Under the pieces are notes generated by a model. It saw only the letters and a program-made list of their open reading frames with translations, was not told the origin of the DNA and ran no database searches. This document shows positions 23,192 through 32,871 of a stretch of 64,000 nt of DNA, piece by piece. The translations under genes and the position numbers were made by a program. Source of the DNA: CAWCDJ01 sp963778675. Lineage in GTDB: Bacteria > Acidobacteriota > Terriglobia > Bryobacterales > Bryobacteraceae. The stretch is taken from assembly GCA_963778675.1 (NCBI GenBank), contig CAVZVI010000014.1, positions 496,001 to 560,000 of the forward strand, in the 5' to 3' direction. Position 1 is the first letter of the stretch. The number at the start of each line of letters is the position of its first letter.

Positions 23192-24836
23192 CGTCACCGC
23201 CGGGTAAGCCCTCGGACTCCAAGGACTTGGCGGGGATATAGCTCATCGCGCGCTCGCCGAGGGCGCAGATCGTCAGGCTCGGGTTTACCCCGAGATTGGC
23301 GGAGATCACCGAGCCGTCGCACACATACAGGTCGCGGTAGCCGAAGACGCGGTTCTGCGCATCCACTACTCCGAGATCGGGTGCCGCTCCCATCGGGCAT
23401 CCCCCCAGAATGTGGGCCGTGCCGGGTACGTTGAACAGGATCTCGGTGACCATGCTCATGGGGGTGCCGCCGGTCAGCTTGGCGACCGTTCTGGCGAACT
23501 CATTGGCTTGCGGGATGAACGTCGGGATGCGGCGTCCATGACTCATCAGCACCCTATGGAATGGCCAGAACCACGGCCGTCCGAGGCGCATCCGAATATG
23601 GCCGTCCAGGCTCTGCATGCACAATAGAATCATGGATTCCCGCGCCCACCCGAAGGGGTGCAGGCAGCGTATCGTGTGCCAAGGGTGGCGCACGAGCGCC
23701 GCCGCCAGTGTTCCGAGCCAGGAAAGAATCCGCGTACGTCCCGGCCTGCCTCCGGTCAGGAGGGTAGCGAGCAGACCCATGGCGTCCGAGCCCGCGGGAT
23801 AGCGCGTGGCTTCGATATGCGTGTGCTCGTCGATATACATCCCGGAGCCGATGGCGATTCCTTTCGAGAGGTCTTCGCGACTGTAAGGCACGCGCACCCC
23901 AATCAGTGACTCGGCGTTGGTGCGCACCAGGTTGCCCAGTTGGCCGCTGATAGCCGGCAGCGAGCCTCTCTGCTTAAGGCGGAACAGCAGATCCATCGTT
24001 CCCAGTGCGGAAGCCGCGAACACCACGCCGCGGCACGTGAATCGGCGGCGTCCCCGGGCAATCCAAGCCGTGGAGCTTACCGTGTGCACCTCGTAGCCGT
24101 CGGCGCCATCCGCGCATTGGTTCCGTGGAACCACGTCCACCACCCTGGTTTCGGGGAAGACGCGGGCGCCGTGCTTTTCGGCAAGGTAGAGGTAGTTCTT
24201 ATCGAGCGTGTTCTTGGCGTTGTACCGGCACCCCATCATGCATCCGCCGCAGGCGATACAGGTGGCGCGGTCGGGACCCTCGCCTCCGAAATATGGGTCG
24301 GGATACGTGGCACCCGGGGGCTCGCCCTCGGGCGCCTGAAAGACCGCGACCTGGGTGCGGTAAAACGTGTCACCCCTGCCGATGGCTTCGGCCGCCTGGC
24401 GGAGAATCCGGTCGGCGGGACCCAGGATGCGATTTTCGGCGACGCCCAGCATCCGCCGGGCCGTGGCGTAGTGCGCCGGCATTTCGCTCTTCCAGTCGGC
24501 CAGCCCGGCCCAGGTTCCCTGGTCCCATATGGAATCGCCGGGCTGGAGGGAAGTATTGGCGTACGTGATCGACCCGCCGCCGACCGCGCAGCCGTGCAGG
24601 ATCATGACGTGGCGGAAGGGGCGGATATTGAAAAAGCCCCGCAGCGCGATCTTCGGACGCCAGATCCAGCGCCAGAGCCGCCAACTGGTTTGCGGAAAGT
24701 CTTCCGCGCGCCAGCGGCGGCCCATTTCCATCACCGCCACGCGGTATCCCTTTTCGGTCAGGCGATGAGCGGCGACGCTGCCGCCGAAGCCGGATCCGAT
24801 CACGATGAAGTCGTAGTCAAGGTCCGATGCGGGCAC
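23157..24836 (-). CDS. GMC-type oxidoreductase (cholesterol-oxidase-like)
   Basis: The 559-residue protein starts with a flavin-binding Rossmann motif (FIVIGSGFGGSVAAHRL, about residues 10-27), followed by a GCAVGGGS segment. A CIACGGCMMGCRYNAKNTLD cysteine motif lies at about 193-212. The C-terminal GMC region has AHILGGCPMG and NLGVNPSLTI. The Cys-rich insert, CxxCxxCxxxC, resembles that of cholesterol-oxidase-like GMC enzymes and may bind an iron-sulfur cluster. The family oxidises alcohols, including sterols, with FAD. GTG 24836 follows GGAGGAAACC, a good start. It is downstream of a START-like secreted protein with a 13-bp gap. Confidence 0.86.
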   Translation of the reverse strand: MPASDLDYDFIVIGSGFGGSVAAHRLTEKGYRVAVMEMGRRWRAEDFPQTSWRLWRWIWRPKIALRGFFNIRPFRHVMILHGCAVGGGSITYANTSLQPGDSIWDQGTWAGLADWKSEMPAHYATARRMLGVAENRILGPADRILRQAAEAIGRGDTFYRTQVAVFQAPEGEPPGATYPDPYFGGEGPDRATCIACGGCMMGCRYNAKNTLDKNYLYLAEKHGARVFPETRVVDVVPRNQCADGADGYEVHTVSSTAWIARGRRRFTCRGVVFAASALGTMDLLFRLKQRGSLPAISGQLGNLVRTNAESLIGVRVPYSREDLSKGIAIGSGMYIDEHTHIEATRYPAGSDAMGLLATLLTGGRPGRTRILSWLGTLAAALVRHPWHTIRCLHPFGWARESMILLCMQSLDGHIRMRLGRPWFWPFHRVLMSHGRRIPTFIPQANEFARTVAKLTGGTPMSMVTEILFNVPGTAHILGGCPMGAAPDLGVVDAQNRVFGYRDLYVCDGSVISANLGVNPSLTICALGERAMSYIPAKSLESEGLPGGDASDARRCSARN

Positions 24837-24849
24837 GGTTTCCTCCGGA

Positions 24850-25644
24850 TCACGGACGGCCGGATGAGACGGGGCATCCGGCCATGCGGACCGCCGCGCC
24901 GCAATCGGGCAGCCCGCCGGGCGGCCGGGCGAAATCCTGGCCGGGCTTGAGCAGCGACTCCCGCATCGATTCGAGCGTCTTCCGGAGCGACTTCTCCGGA
25001 TTGATTCCCATCATGGAGCCGAGTGAACGCATAAACGATGAGAATTCACCGCTTAATGTGATCGTCTGAGCCTCCACGGACACGCCCAGGTCCGTCTCGG
25101 TGAAATGCCAATACGAATTCAAGCGGAGCAGGTAGTTGTGGGGTTTGCCGACCTCCTGGACCTTGGTCGAATAGGAGCGGCAACGCCAGTGGCGGGGGTC
25201 GATGCGCTCCCACACCACGTCGTTTTCGGTATCGATGACGGCGGGCTCCTTCAGGCGCATCGAAAAGCCGAAGCGATCCTCGCCGGTGCGGCACAGGAGC
25301 TTGGAGGTGGAGATCAGCTCGGGAAAGTATCGCGCGCGGTGGTCGTAATCCTGCAGCATGCGAACGGTCCGGTCCACCGTAACCCCGGGGATGAAGACCG
25401 TGCCGATCCAGTCATAGATCATGGCTCCCGAAATCTTGTGCGGGTTGGCGCCGTTGCCGGGCGTGGTTTCAATTTTTGAGCCGCTCGCGGCCGTGGGCAG
25501 GCGGGTTCGCATCCGCGCCTCGGCGGCCTGAATGTAGCATTCATATTCCTGATTGGTTTGCGGCTTCACTTGCTGCGCGGGAAGCCAGGCTGGGATAGCA
25601 AAGTGACAAGCGACCACAGCCGTAAGGGTGCCGGTCCGGTTCAT
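24850..25644 (-). CDS. Secreted START/SRPBCC-like lipid-binding protein (putative)
   Basis: The 264-residue protein has an N-terminal signal peptide (MNRTGTLTAVVACHFAIPAWL followed by PAQQ). The body reads like a START/SRPBCC helix-grip fold: IYDWIGTVFIPGVTVDRTVRML, DYDHRARYFPEL, ENDVVWERIDPRHWRCRSY and a C-terminal amphipathic helix. Such domains hold hydrophobic ligands such as lipids or sterols. I see no catalytic motif. Being in an operon just upstream of the GMC oxidoreductase suggests it may present a substrate to that enzyme (inference). The start has no strong SD. A GATACT element seven bases upstream of the ATG may indicate a leaderless start. Confidence 0.6.
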   Translation of the reverse strand: MNRTGTLTAVVACHFAIPAWLPAQQVKPQTNQEYECYIQAAEARMRTRLPTAASGSKIETTPGNGANPHKISGAMIYDWIGTVFIPGVTVDRTVRMLQDYDHRARYFPELISTSKLLCRTGEDRFGFSMRLKEPAVIDTENDVVWERIDPRHWRCRSYSTKVQEVGKPHNYLLRLNSYWHFTETDLGVSVEAQTITLSGEFSSFMRSLGSMMGINPEKSLRKTLESMRESLLKPGQDFARPPGGLPDCGAAVRMAGCPVSSGRP

Positions 25645-25663
25645 ACTTTAGTATCCGAATTGA

Positions 25664-25849
25664 TTATGAATCTTTGCGAGGCTGTTCGCTGAGAAATAAA
25701 CGCAGAGCGTCGAGAAAACGGGTCCATGCGGCTTCGCGAATGTGCGCCGGCGCGCGGAGAAGCGCCTGGTGAGCTTTCACCAACTCGGCGAATGTGACTG
25801 CTTCCGCCTCGCTCAGCCCGGTTGTGACTCGTGGCGCCGGATCGACCAT
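25664..25849 (-). CDS. Small protein upstream of the START-like gene (61 aa)
   Basis: A 61-codon frame on the minus strand encodes a helical protein (TTGLSEAEAVTFAELVKAHQ... ending FLSEQPRKDS). GGGGGGACG lies before the ATG and the stop is 19 bp from the next gene, so it may head the START-GMC operon. I recognise no family. Composition is protein-like, but evidence is modest. Confidence 0.45.
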   Translation of the reverse strand: MVDPAPRVTTGLSEAEAVTFAELVKAHQALLRAPAHIREAAWTRFLDALRLFLSEQPRKDS

Positions 25850-25978
25850 ATCGCACGTCCCCCCTGGGTTGCCTTGTTGTTCCAGATTCTACGCCGCGCG
25901 GCCGCCAGGAGCATCAATACTTCATCGTACGCGACTGTCCAGGTGGACTACATCGGTCCAATCCGAATCGGACTAACC

Positions 25979-26007
25979 TTTACAGTGCGCTCACCGCCGA
26001 CTATTCT
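25979..26007 (+). promoter_or_regulatory. Sigma-70 promoter of the 160-aa coiled-coil gene
   Basis: TTTACA (25979-25984) and TATTCT (26002-26007) are separated by 17 bases. Transcription would start near 26014, only five bases before the ATG at 26019, so the mRNA would be nearly leaderless. A short palindrome TCCGA-A-TCGGA (25962-25972) lies just upstream. Nothing else is seen in 25850-25978. Confidence 0.55.
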
Positions 26008-26018
26008 GAGCTTCGTAT

Positions 26019-26501
26019 ATGCAAAAGCTGATCCCTGTCGAAGAGGCTAAGGCGCTGTTCAGCGAAGCCAAAGACTGGTCAGTCTGGCGCTGGCTCATGG
26101 AAAAGGGCCGGGCCAGGCGGACCGCCGATGCCGCCTGGGAGGCGTTCGACGAATACGAGAAGAAGGTGAGGGCGTCCTGGAGCGAAGACGTCACGAAGGC
26201 CTGGCGGGAGATCGAAGCCCTGGCTGCGGCGAATGCCGACGGCCGGGCCCGGCGGTCCCACGAGAAGGCGCGGGAAGAGGCCGCGGGGGTGGGTCCCGAA
26301 ATCAAGCGTGCAGTCGAATCGGTCAAGAAAGCGGATGAAGAGGCCTACAAAGCCAGAATGGACGCGGAGGCGCAGTTCGACGAGGCAGACCGCCGCATGA
26401 GCGCATCCATGGCCTGCGAAGGAGCGCAGATGGCCCTGGACGCCTGGGCCCTGCGGGAGAAGTTCGTGCGCAAGGCCGAGGCGCTCGGGCGCAGGAAATG
26501 A
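26019..26501 (+). CDS. Hypothetical helical/coiled-coil protein (160 aa)
   Basis: The 160-residue protein is almost entirely charged helix with Ala, Glu, Lys and Arg (AWEAFDEYEKKVRASW, EEAYKARMDAEAQFDEADRR). It has no signal peptide or membrane segment. It begins MQKLIPVEEAKALFSE, and a WSVWRWLMEKGR segment near residue 20 may be a small docking motif. No domain is recognised. A near-consensus promoter lies immediately upstream. It converges on fadE with a 12-bp gap and may be unrelated to beta-oxidation. Confidence 0.6.
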   Translation: MQKLIPVEEAKALFSEAKDWSVWRWLMEKGRARRTADAAWEAFDEYEKKVRASWSEDVTKAWREIEALAAANADGRARRSHEKAREEAAGVGPEIKRAVESVKKADEEAYKARMDAEAQFDEADRRMSASMACEGAQMALDAWALREKFVRKAEALGRRK

Positions 26502-26513
26502 GCTTCCTGGGCG

Positions 26514-28307
<1,794 letters not shown>

Positions 28308-28317
28308 ATTCCTGCCT

Positions 28318-29484
28318 CTAATTCAAATTTTCGAAAATTCCCGCGGCGCCCATGCCGCCGCCCACACACATCGTGACCATGCCGTATTTCGCACGGCGCC
28401 GCTTCATTTCCGCCAGCAGCGTGGCGGTCAGTTTGGCGCCGGTACACCCCAGCGGATGTCCGAGCGCGATGGCGCCGCCGTTGACATTGAGCTTGTTCAG
28501 GTCGAGGCCCAGCAGCTTGATCACGGAAAGCGACTGAGCTGCGAACGCCTCGTTCAGCTCGATGAGGTCGATCTGGTCAAGCGTAAGCCCAGCGAGCTTC
28601 AGGGCTTTGGGGACGGCGTACACCGGCCCGACCCCCATCTCCTCGGGCAGGCATCCGGCATAGCTGTAAGCCACCAATCGCGCCAGCGGCTTCAGTCCGA
28701 GAGCCTGCGCGCGCTCGAGGGACATGAGTACGGCCGCGGCCGCTCCGTCCGAGGTTTGCGAGGAGTTCCCGGCGGTGACGGCCCCCCGCGCATGGAATGC
28801 CGGCTTGAGCTTGGCCAGGGCTTCGAGCGACGTATCAGTCCGCGGTCCCTCGTCCACCTTGAACTCGACCTTCGATTGGTTGCCGGGCGCCGCGAAGCTG
28901 ACCGAGACCGGCACGATCTCCTCCTCGAAGCGGCCCGCCGCCTGGGCGGCCAGCGCTTTCTGGTGGCTCGCCAGGGCGAACCGGTCGGACTCTTCCCGCG
29001 TGATGCCGTAGTGGCTCGCCAGGCGCTCCGCCGTCAGCCCCATCGAGAGGTAAGAGCCGGGGTACTTCTCGAAGAGCGAAGGGTTGATCGAGACTTTGTT
29101 CCCGCCCATCGGCACGAACGACATCGATTCCGTACCGCCCGCCAAAACCACGTCTGCGCCGCCGCCGCGAATCCGTTCCGACGCCAGGGCGATCGCCTGC
29201 AGCCCGGAGGCGCAAAAGCGATTGATCGTCATGGCGGCCGATTGCACCGGAAGGCCCGCGCGCAGCGAGCAGATTCGCGCCACGTTCATGCCCTGCTCGC
29301 CCTCCGGCATGGCGCATCCGATGATGACATCCTCGATTTCGCTCGTATCGAGGGCCGGGACCCGGCCGAGCGCGCCCTGTATGGCGGCGGCTCCCAGGTC
29401 ATCCGGGCGCGTGGCGCGAAGCGCACCTTTGGGAGCCTTTCCCACGGCCGTTCTCACGGCACTCACAATGACAGCGTCTTTCAT
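28318..29484 (-). CDS. fadA: Acetyl-CoA acyltransferase (thiolase)
   Basis: The 388-residue protein is a thiolase with the nucleophile Cys in NRFCASGLQAIA (about residue 88), the His in GHPLGCTGAK, and the second Cys in CVGGGMGAAGIFE near the C-terminus. It cleaves 3-ketoacyl-CoA with CoA to give acetyl-CoA, the last step of beta-oxidation. Its position between fadN and fadE in an operon points to degradation rather than biosynthesis. The length is normal. Confidence 0.92.
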   Translation of the reverse strand: MKDAVIVSAVRTAVGKAPKGALRATRPDDLGAAAIQGALGRVPALDTSEIEDVIIGCAMPEGEQGMNVARICSLRAGLPVQSAAMTINRFCASGLQAIALASERIRGGGADVVLAGGTESMSFVPMGGNKVSINPSLFEKYPGSYLSMGLTAERLASHYGITREESDRFALASHQKALAAQAAGRFEEEIVPVSVSFAAPGNQSKVEFKVDEGPRTDTSLEALAKLKPAFHARGAVTAGNSSQTSDGAAAAVLMSLERAQALGLKPLARLVAYSYAGCLPEEMGVGPVYAVPKALKLAGLTLDQIDLIELNEAFAAQSLSVIKLLGLDLNKLNVNGGAIALGHPLGCTGAKLTATLLAEMKRRRAKYGMVTMCVGGGMGAAGIFENLN

Positions 29485-29500
29485 TTCGATCCCTCCGTTT

Positions 29501-31948
29501 TTAGTTCCTCAATGGCTTGCCGGTCTTCAAGGTGAAGGCAATGCGTTCCTGCGTCTTCTTTTCGCCGCACAGCGAAAGGAAGGCCTCCCGCTCCAGGTCC
29601 AGCAGGTATTGCTCGCTTACCGGCGTGCCAGGTGTTACTTTTCCACCGCACAGGACGTGCGCCACGCGGTTCGCGACCTTCACATCGTGGTCGCTGATGA
29701 ATTCGCCCTGCCGCATCATGTAGACGCCGAGCTGCAGAGTGGCCAGCACGTTCTCACCCGGCGCCGGAATCTCCGCGCGCGGCACCGGCGGCGCATACCC
29801 GGCATCCGCAATGGCCCGGGCGAGGTGCTTGGCATCCAGCAGCAGGCGTTCGCGGTTCATGGTGATGCGGTCCCCCTGGGCCACGAATCCCAGCCGCCGC
29901 GCCTCCACCGCCGATGTGGACACTTTCGCCATCGCAATGGTTTCGAAGTTTCGGCGCAGTGCGTCCATCAACTCCACGGATTCGCCGCGTCCGCTCTCCC
30001 GGAATGCCGCCGCGGTGTCTACCGCGTGCAGCGCCATCTCCTTGCAGCCGCCGCCGGCAGGCAGCAGGCCGACTCCGGTCTCCACCAGCCCCATGTAGAG
30101 CTCCGCGTGGACCTGGCGGCGAATCGCGGCCAGCGCGATCTCCGCGCCGCCGCCCAGGCAGAAGCTGAACGGCGCGGCCACGACCGGCTGCGGGCAGAAT
30201 TTGATCGCCGAAGTCATCCTCTGGAAAGCCCGCACCATGAGGTCGACTTCATCCCATTCGCCTTCCTGCGCGCTCAGCAGAAGCTGCATGAGGTTGGCGC
30301 CCACCGAGAACTGGTCGGCATCGCCGCTGATCACGAACGCATCGAAGTTGCGCACGGCGTCACCGTCGGCGCGCAGGGTCTCCGTGACCAGCCTGACGAT
30401 GTCCTCGCCGATCGCGTTCTTCATCGAATGCAACTCGATGCACGCAACGCCGCCGCCCAGATCGACCAGGGAGGCTCCCGGGTTCTCCTTGACCACGCCG
30501 TTCGCGGCTTTGAATGTCGCGATCCGCGCGATGCCGGGCGCCTCCTGAACGGGCATGTAGGCGCCGCGATCGAGGTCAAAACACTCCCGCCCGTGATTGC
30601 GGTACCAGGAGGAGGCCCCGGCCGCGAGCAGCCGCTCCACGTTCGCGCTCACCGGCTCGCCCGCGGCCCGCATGCGGTCCACGGTTACAGGAACGCCCGC
30701 GGCGTCCCACAACTCGAAAGGGCCCATCTCCCAGTTGAAGCCGGCGCGCATGGCGCGATCCACGCTGGCGGCGCTGTCGGCAATCTCGGGCAGACAATCG
30801 GCCGCGTAGTTCCAAAGCGCGCTCAGCAGCCGCCAGTGGAAACGAGCCGCCTTATCCTTCCTGACATCGCCCGCCAGTAACTGGGCCAGGCGTTCCGGCA
30901 GCCGTTCCACATTCCTGGCCATCTCGAGCGCCGGCAGCTTCGGCCGGGCTGCGGGGTGGTATTCCAAGGTTTTCCAGTCGAGCGCGAGGCGCAGCTCTTT
31001 GCCCTCGGCGTCCTTTTCCTTCTTGTAGAAACCCTGCCGTGTCTTATCGCCGAGCCAGTGCCGCTCGAGCATCGTCCGGATGAACGGCGGCACGCTCATC
31101 TGTTCGGCGGCGGAGGCGCGCAGCCGGGCGAAATTCGAAGCGACATGCACCATGACGTCGAGTCCCACCAGGTCGGCCAGGCGGAAGGTCCCGGTGCGCG
31201 GCCAGCCGATCGCCGTGCCGGTGAGTGCATCGACCTCTTCGATCGTCAGGTCTTCGCTCTGCATCAGCCGGACGGCTTCCAGCATGATGAAGATGCCGAT
31301 CCGGTTGGCGATGAAGTTGGGCGTGTCGCGGGCGAAAACCACTTCCTTGCCGAGGTGCAGGTCGGCAAAACGGGCGATCGTGGCGATTGCATCGCGGTCC
31401 GCTTCCGGGGTGGGGATGATCTCGACCAGCCGCATATAGCGCGGGGGGTTGAAGAAATGCGTCCCGAACCAGCGGCGCCGCAGGGCCTCAGGCAGTACAG
31501 CGGCGATGGAAGCGATGGGCAGGCCGCTGGTGTTGGTGGTGACAATGACATCCGGTTTCAAATGCGGCGCGGCCTTTCCGAGTAACGCCTGCTTGATCTC
31601 CAGGTTCTCGGTGACCGCCTCGATGACCCAATCGCAGCCGGCGAGCAGCGGCAGATCGTCCTCGAAGTTGCCGGCGGTGATCCGCGCCGCCAGCGAAGGG
31701 TCGAAGAACGCCGCGGGTTTGCTCTTCTTGAGGCTTTCGAGCGCCTGCGCGGCAATCGCGCTGCGGGCCGCTCCAGGCGACGCGAGATCGAGAAGCACGA
31801 CCGGCACTCCCGCATTCGCCAGGTGCGCCGCAATGCGTGCGCCCATGGTCCCCGCCCCCAGCACGGCGGCTTTGCGGATCAATACCGCCTGCCCATGTTC
31901 GGGGTTGATGGATTCGGCCGAAGCCGTCCTGACTGTTTCAGCGATCAT
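29501..31948 (-). CDS. fadN: 3-hydroxyacyl-CoA dehydrogenase/enoyl-CoA hydratase (FadN-type)
   Basis: The 815-residue bifunctional enzyme has the dehydrogenase first: a Rossmann NAD site (VLGAGTMGARIA, about residues 30-41) and FGTHFFNPPRYM with the catalytic His. The enoyl-CoA hydratase domain comes after about residue 500, with VVAAPFSFCLGGGAEIAL as its oxyanion region. This order is the reverse of E. coli FadB and matches Bacillus FadN. It hydrates enoyl-CoA and oxidises the 3-hydroxyacyl-CoA. ATG 31948 follows AGGAG and overlaps the end of the TetR gene by 11 bp, so the two are translationally linked. Confidence 0.92.
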   Translation of the reverse strand: MIAETVRTASAESINPEHGQAVLIRKAAVLGAGTMGARIAAHLANAGVPVVLLDLASPGAARSAIAAQALESLKKSKPAAFFDPSLAARITAGNFEDDLPLLAGCDWVIEAVTENLEIKQALLGKAAPHLKPDVIVTTNTSGLPIASIAAVLPEALRRRWFGTHFFNPPRYMRLVEIIPTPEADRDAIATIARFADLHLGKEVVFARDTPNFIANRIGIFIMLEAVRLMQSEDLTIEEVDALTGTAIGWPRTGTFRLADLVGLDVMVHVASNFARLRASAAEQMSVPPFIRTMLERHWLGDKTRQGFYKKEKDAEGKELRLALDWKTLEYHPAARPKLPALEMARNVERLPERLAQLLAGDVRKDKAARFHWRLLSALWNYAADCLPEIADSAASVDRAMRAGFNWEMGPFELWDAAGVPVTVDRMRAAGEPVSANVERLLAAGASSWYRNHGRECFDLDRGAYMPVQEAPGIARIATFKAANGVVKENPGASLVDLGGGVACIELHSMKNAIGEDIVRLVTETLRADGDAVRNFDAFVISGDADQFSVGANLMQLLLSAQEGEWDEVDLMVRAFQRMTSAIKFCPQPVVAAPFSFCLGGGAEIALAAIRRQVHAELYMGLVETGVGLLPAGGGCKEMALHAVDTAAAFRESGRGESVELMDALRRNFETIAMAKVSTSAVEARRLGFVAQGDRITMNRERLLLDAKHLARAIADAGYAPPVPRAEIPAPGENVLATLQLGVYMMRQGEFISDHDVKVANRVAHVLCGGKVTPGTPVSEQYLLDLEREAFLSLCGEKKTQERIAFTLKTGKPLRN

Positions 31949-32621
31949 GAGAGAACTCCTGTTTCGAATTAGGACGCGAGTGATTGCGCCGCCGGTCGAG
32001 TGCCAGGCCGCGCGTCAGGGTCCGGGTGTACTGCGCCGCGATCTCGTCGGCCGACAGCGGCCCATCGGGTTCATACCAGACGCAGATCCAGTTGAGCGCC
32101 CCCGCGATAGAGAAGGCGGCCAGCTTCGGGTCGCACTGCGTAATCGACCCGTCCTCGATGCCCTCCTGTATGAAAGATCGCAGCCGGCGGTCGATCTTGC
32201 GCTTATAAGCACGCACCTCTGCGAACGCTTCGGGCGTTAGATCGCCCTCGTCCATCCGCATGACGCACCTTCCGAAATTCACCGTCATCACATTGGCGTA
32301 TGCCTGGATGAACGCCTCCACCTTTTCCAGCCCGGTTCCGCAGTGCGTCGCGATGTCGTTGAGAATCTCCTCGATCATTGCGGTTCCCAGCCGGTAACAC
32401 TCCAGCAGAATCTGCTCTTTGTTATGGAAGTAGTGGTACAAGGCGGGCTTGGTGATGTGGAGCTTCTCGGCGACGTCGTTCAGGGATGTCCGGCTGTAAC
32501 TTTTCTCGAGGAACAACTGCGCCGCCGTCTGCAGCACGGCCTCACGCTTGGTTTCCGGGTCGCGGCGCCGGCTGGCGAAGGCCTTGCGATGCGATGGAGA
32601 GGCTGTCCCGTCTTTCGGCAT
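31938..32621 (-). CDS. TetR-family regulator of fatty-acid degradation (FadR-like)
   Basis: The 227-residue protein has an N-terminal TetR helix-turn-helix (AAQLFLEKSYSRTSLNDVAEKLHITKPALYHYFHNKEQIL, given in pieces: TSLNDVAEK, ITKPALYHYF) followed by an all-helical ligand domain of normal length. It leads the fadNAE operon, and its promoter region contains a palindrome shared with the divergent acyl-CoA ligase gene. It is probably a repressor that releases DNA on binding acyl-CoA (inference from family and Bacillus FadR). AGGTG lies about ten bases before the ATG. Confidence 0.88.
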   Translation of the reverse strand: MPKDGTASPSHRKAFASRRRDPETKREAVLQTAAQLFLEKSYSRTSLNDVAEKLHITKPALYHYFHNKEQILLECYRLGTAMIEEILNDIATHCGTGLEKVEAFIQAYANVMTVNFGRCVMRMDEGDLTPEAFAEVRAYKRKIDRRLRSFIQEGIEDGSITQCDPKLAAFSIAGALNWICVWYEPDGPLSADEIAAQYTRTLTRGLALDRRRNHSRPNSKQEFSHDR

Positions 32622-32639
32622 GACGTAGCACCTGCCTGG

Positions 32640-32693
32640 TTGACACTCGGGCGGGCAACTGATATCTTACCCACGGGTAAGTTAGAAACGCAA
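32640..32693. promoter_or_regulatory. Divergent fad promoters
   Basis: On the plus strand TTGACA (32640-32645) and TATCTT (32663-32668) are 17 bases apart and drive the acyl-CoA ligase. On the minus strand TTGCGT (32688-32693) and TAAGAT (32664-32669) are 18 bases apart and drive the TetR-fadNAE operon. The two -10 elements occupy the same base pairs. Confidence 0.7.
32666..32681. promoter_or_regulatory. TetR operator CTTACCC-AC-GGGTAAG
   Basis: A perfect palindrome with 7-base arms and a 2-base centre overlaps both -10 elements and the plus-strand start site. Its position would block both promoters at once. The size and symmetry are typical of TetR-family operators. Binding is inferred. Confidence 0.7.
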
Positions 32694-32716
32694 GTGAAAA
32701 CCCCGGGAGTTTTCAC
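32694..32716 (+). other. Hairpin in the acyl-CoA ligase leader
   Basis: GTGAAAAC (32694-32701) and GTTTTCAC (32709-32716) pair perfectly around the loop CCCGGGA. A related weaker pair (GTGAAAAC at 32793-32800, GTTTTC at 32815-32820) follows in the same ~197-base leader. These may fold in the mRNA or be extra operators. Confidence 0.45.
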
Positions 32717-32871
32717 GATGAAAGTCATCGGTTATCCCTTCGAATCCTCCGGTGCAGGTTGCCGCCCTTTGTATCAACCCGATTCAATCTGCGTGAAAAC
32801 GTACATTTGGGAGTGTTTTCCGGGTGCGGGTTTCCTGCTGCGAAGTCACTGGACGGAGAAGAGAGTGAGCC

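Noticed and set aside
23201..23207. GGGTAAG half-site resembling the fad operator
   Set aside because: A single half-site inside the GMC coding sequence; no palindrome. Similar isolated half-sites occur elsewhere by chance.
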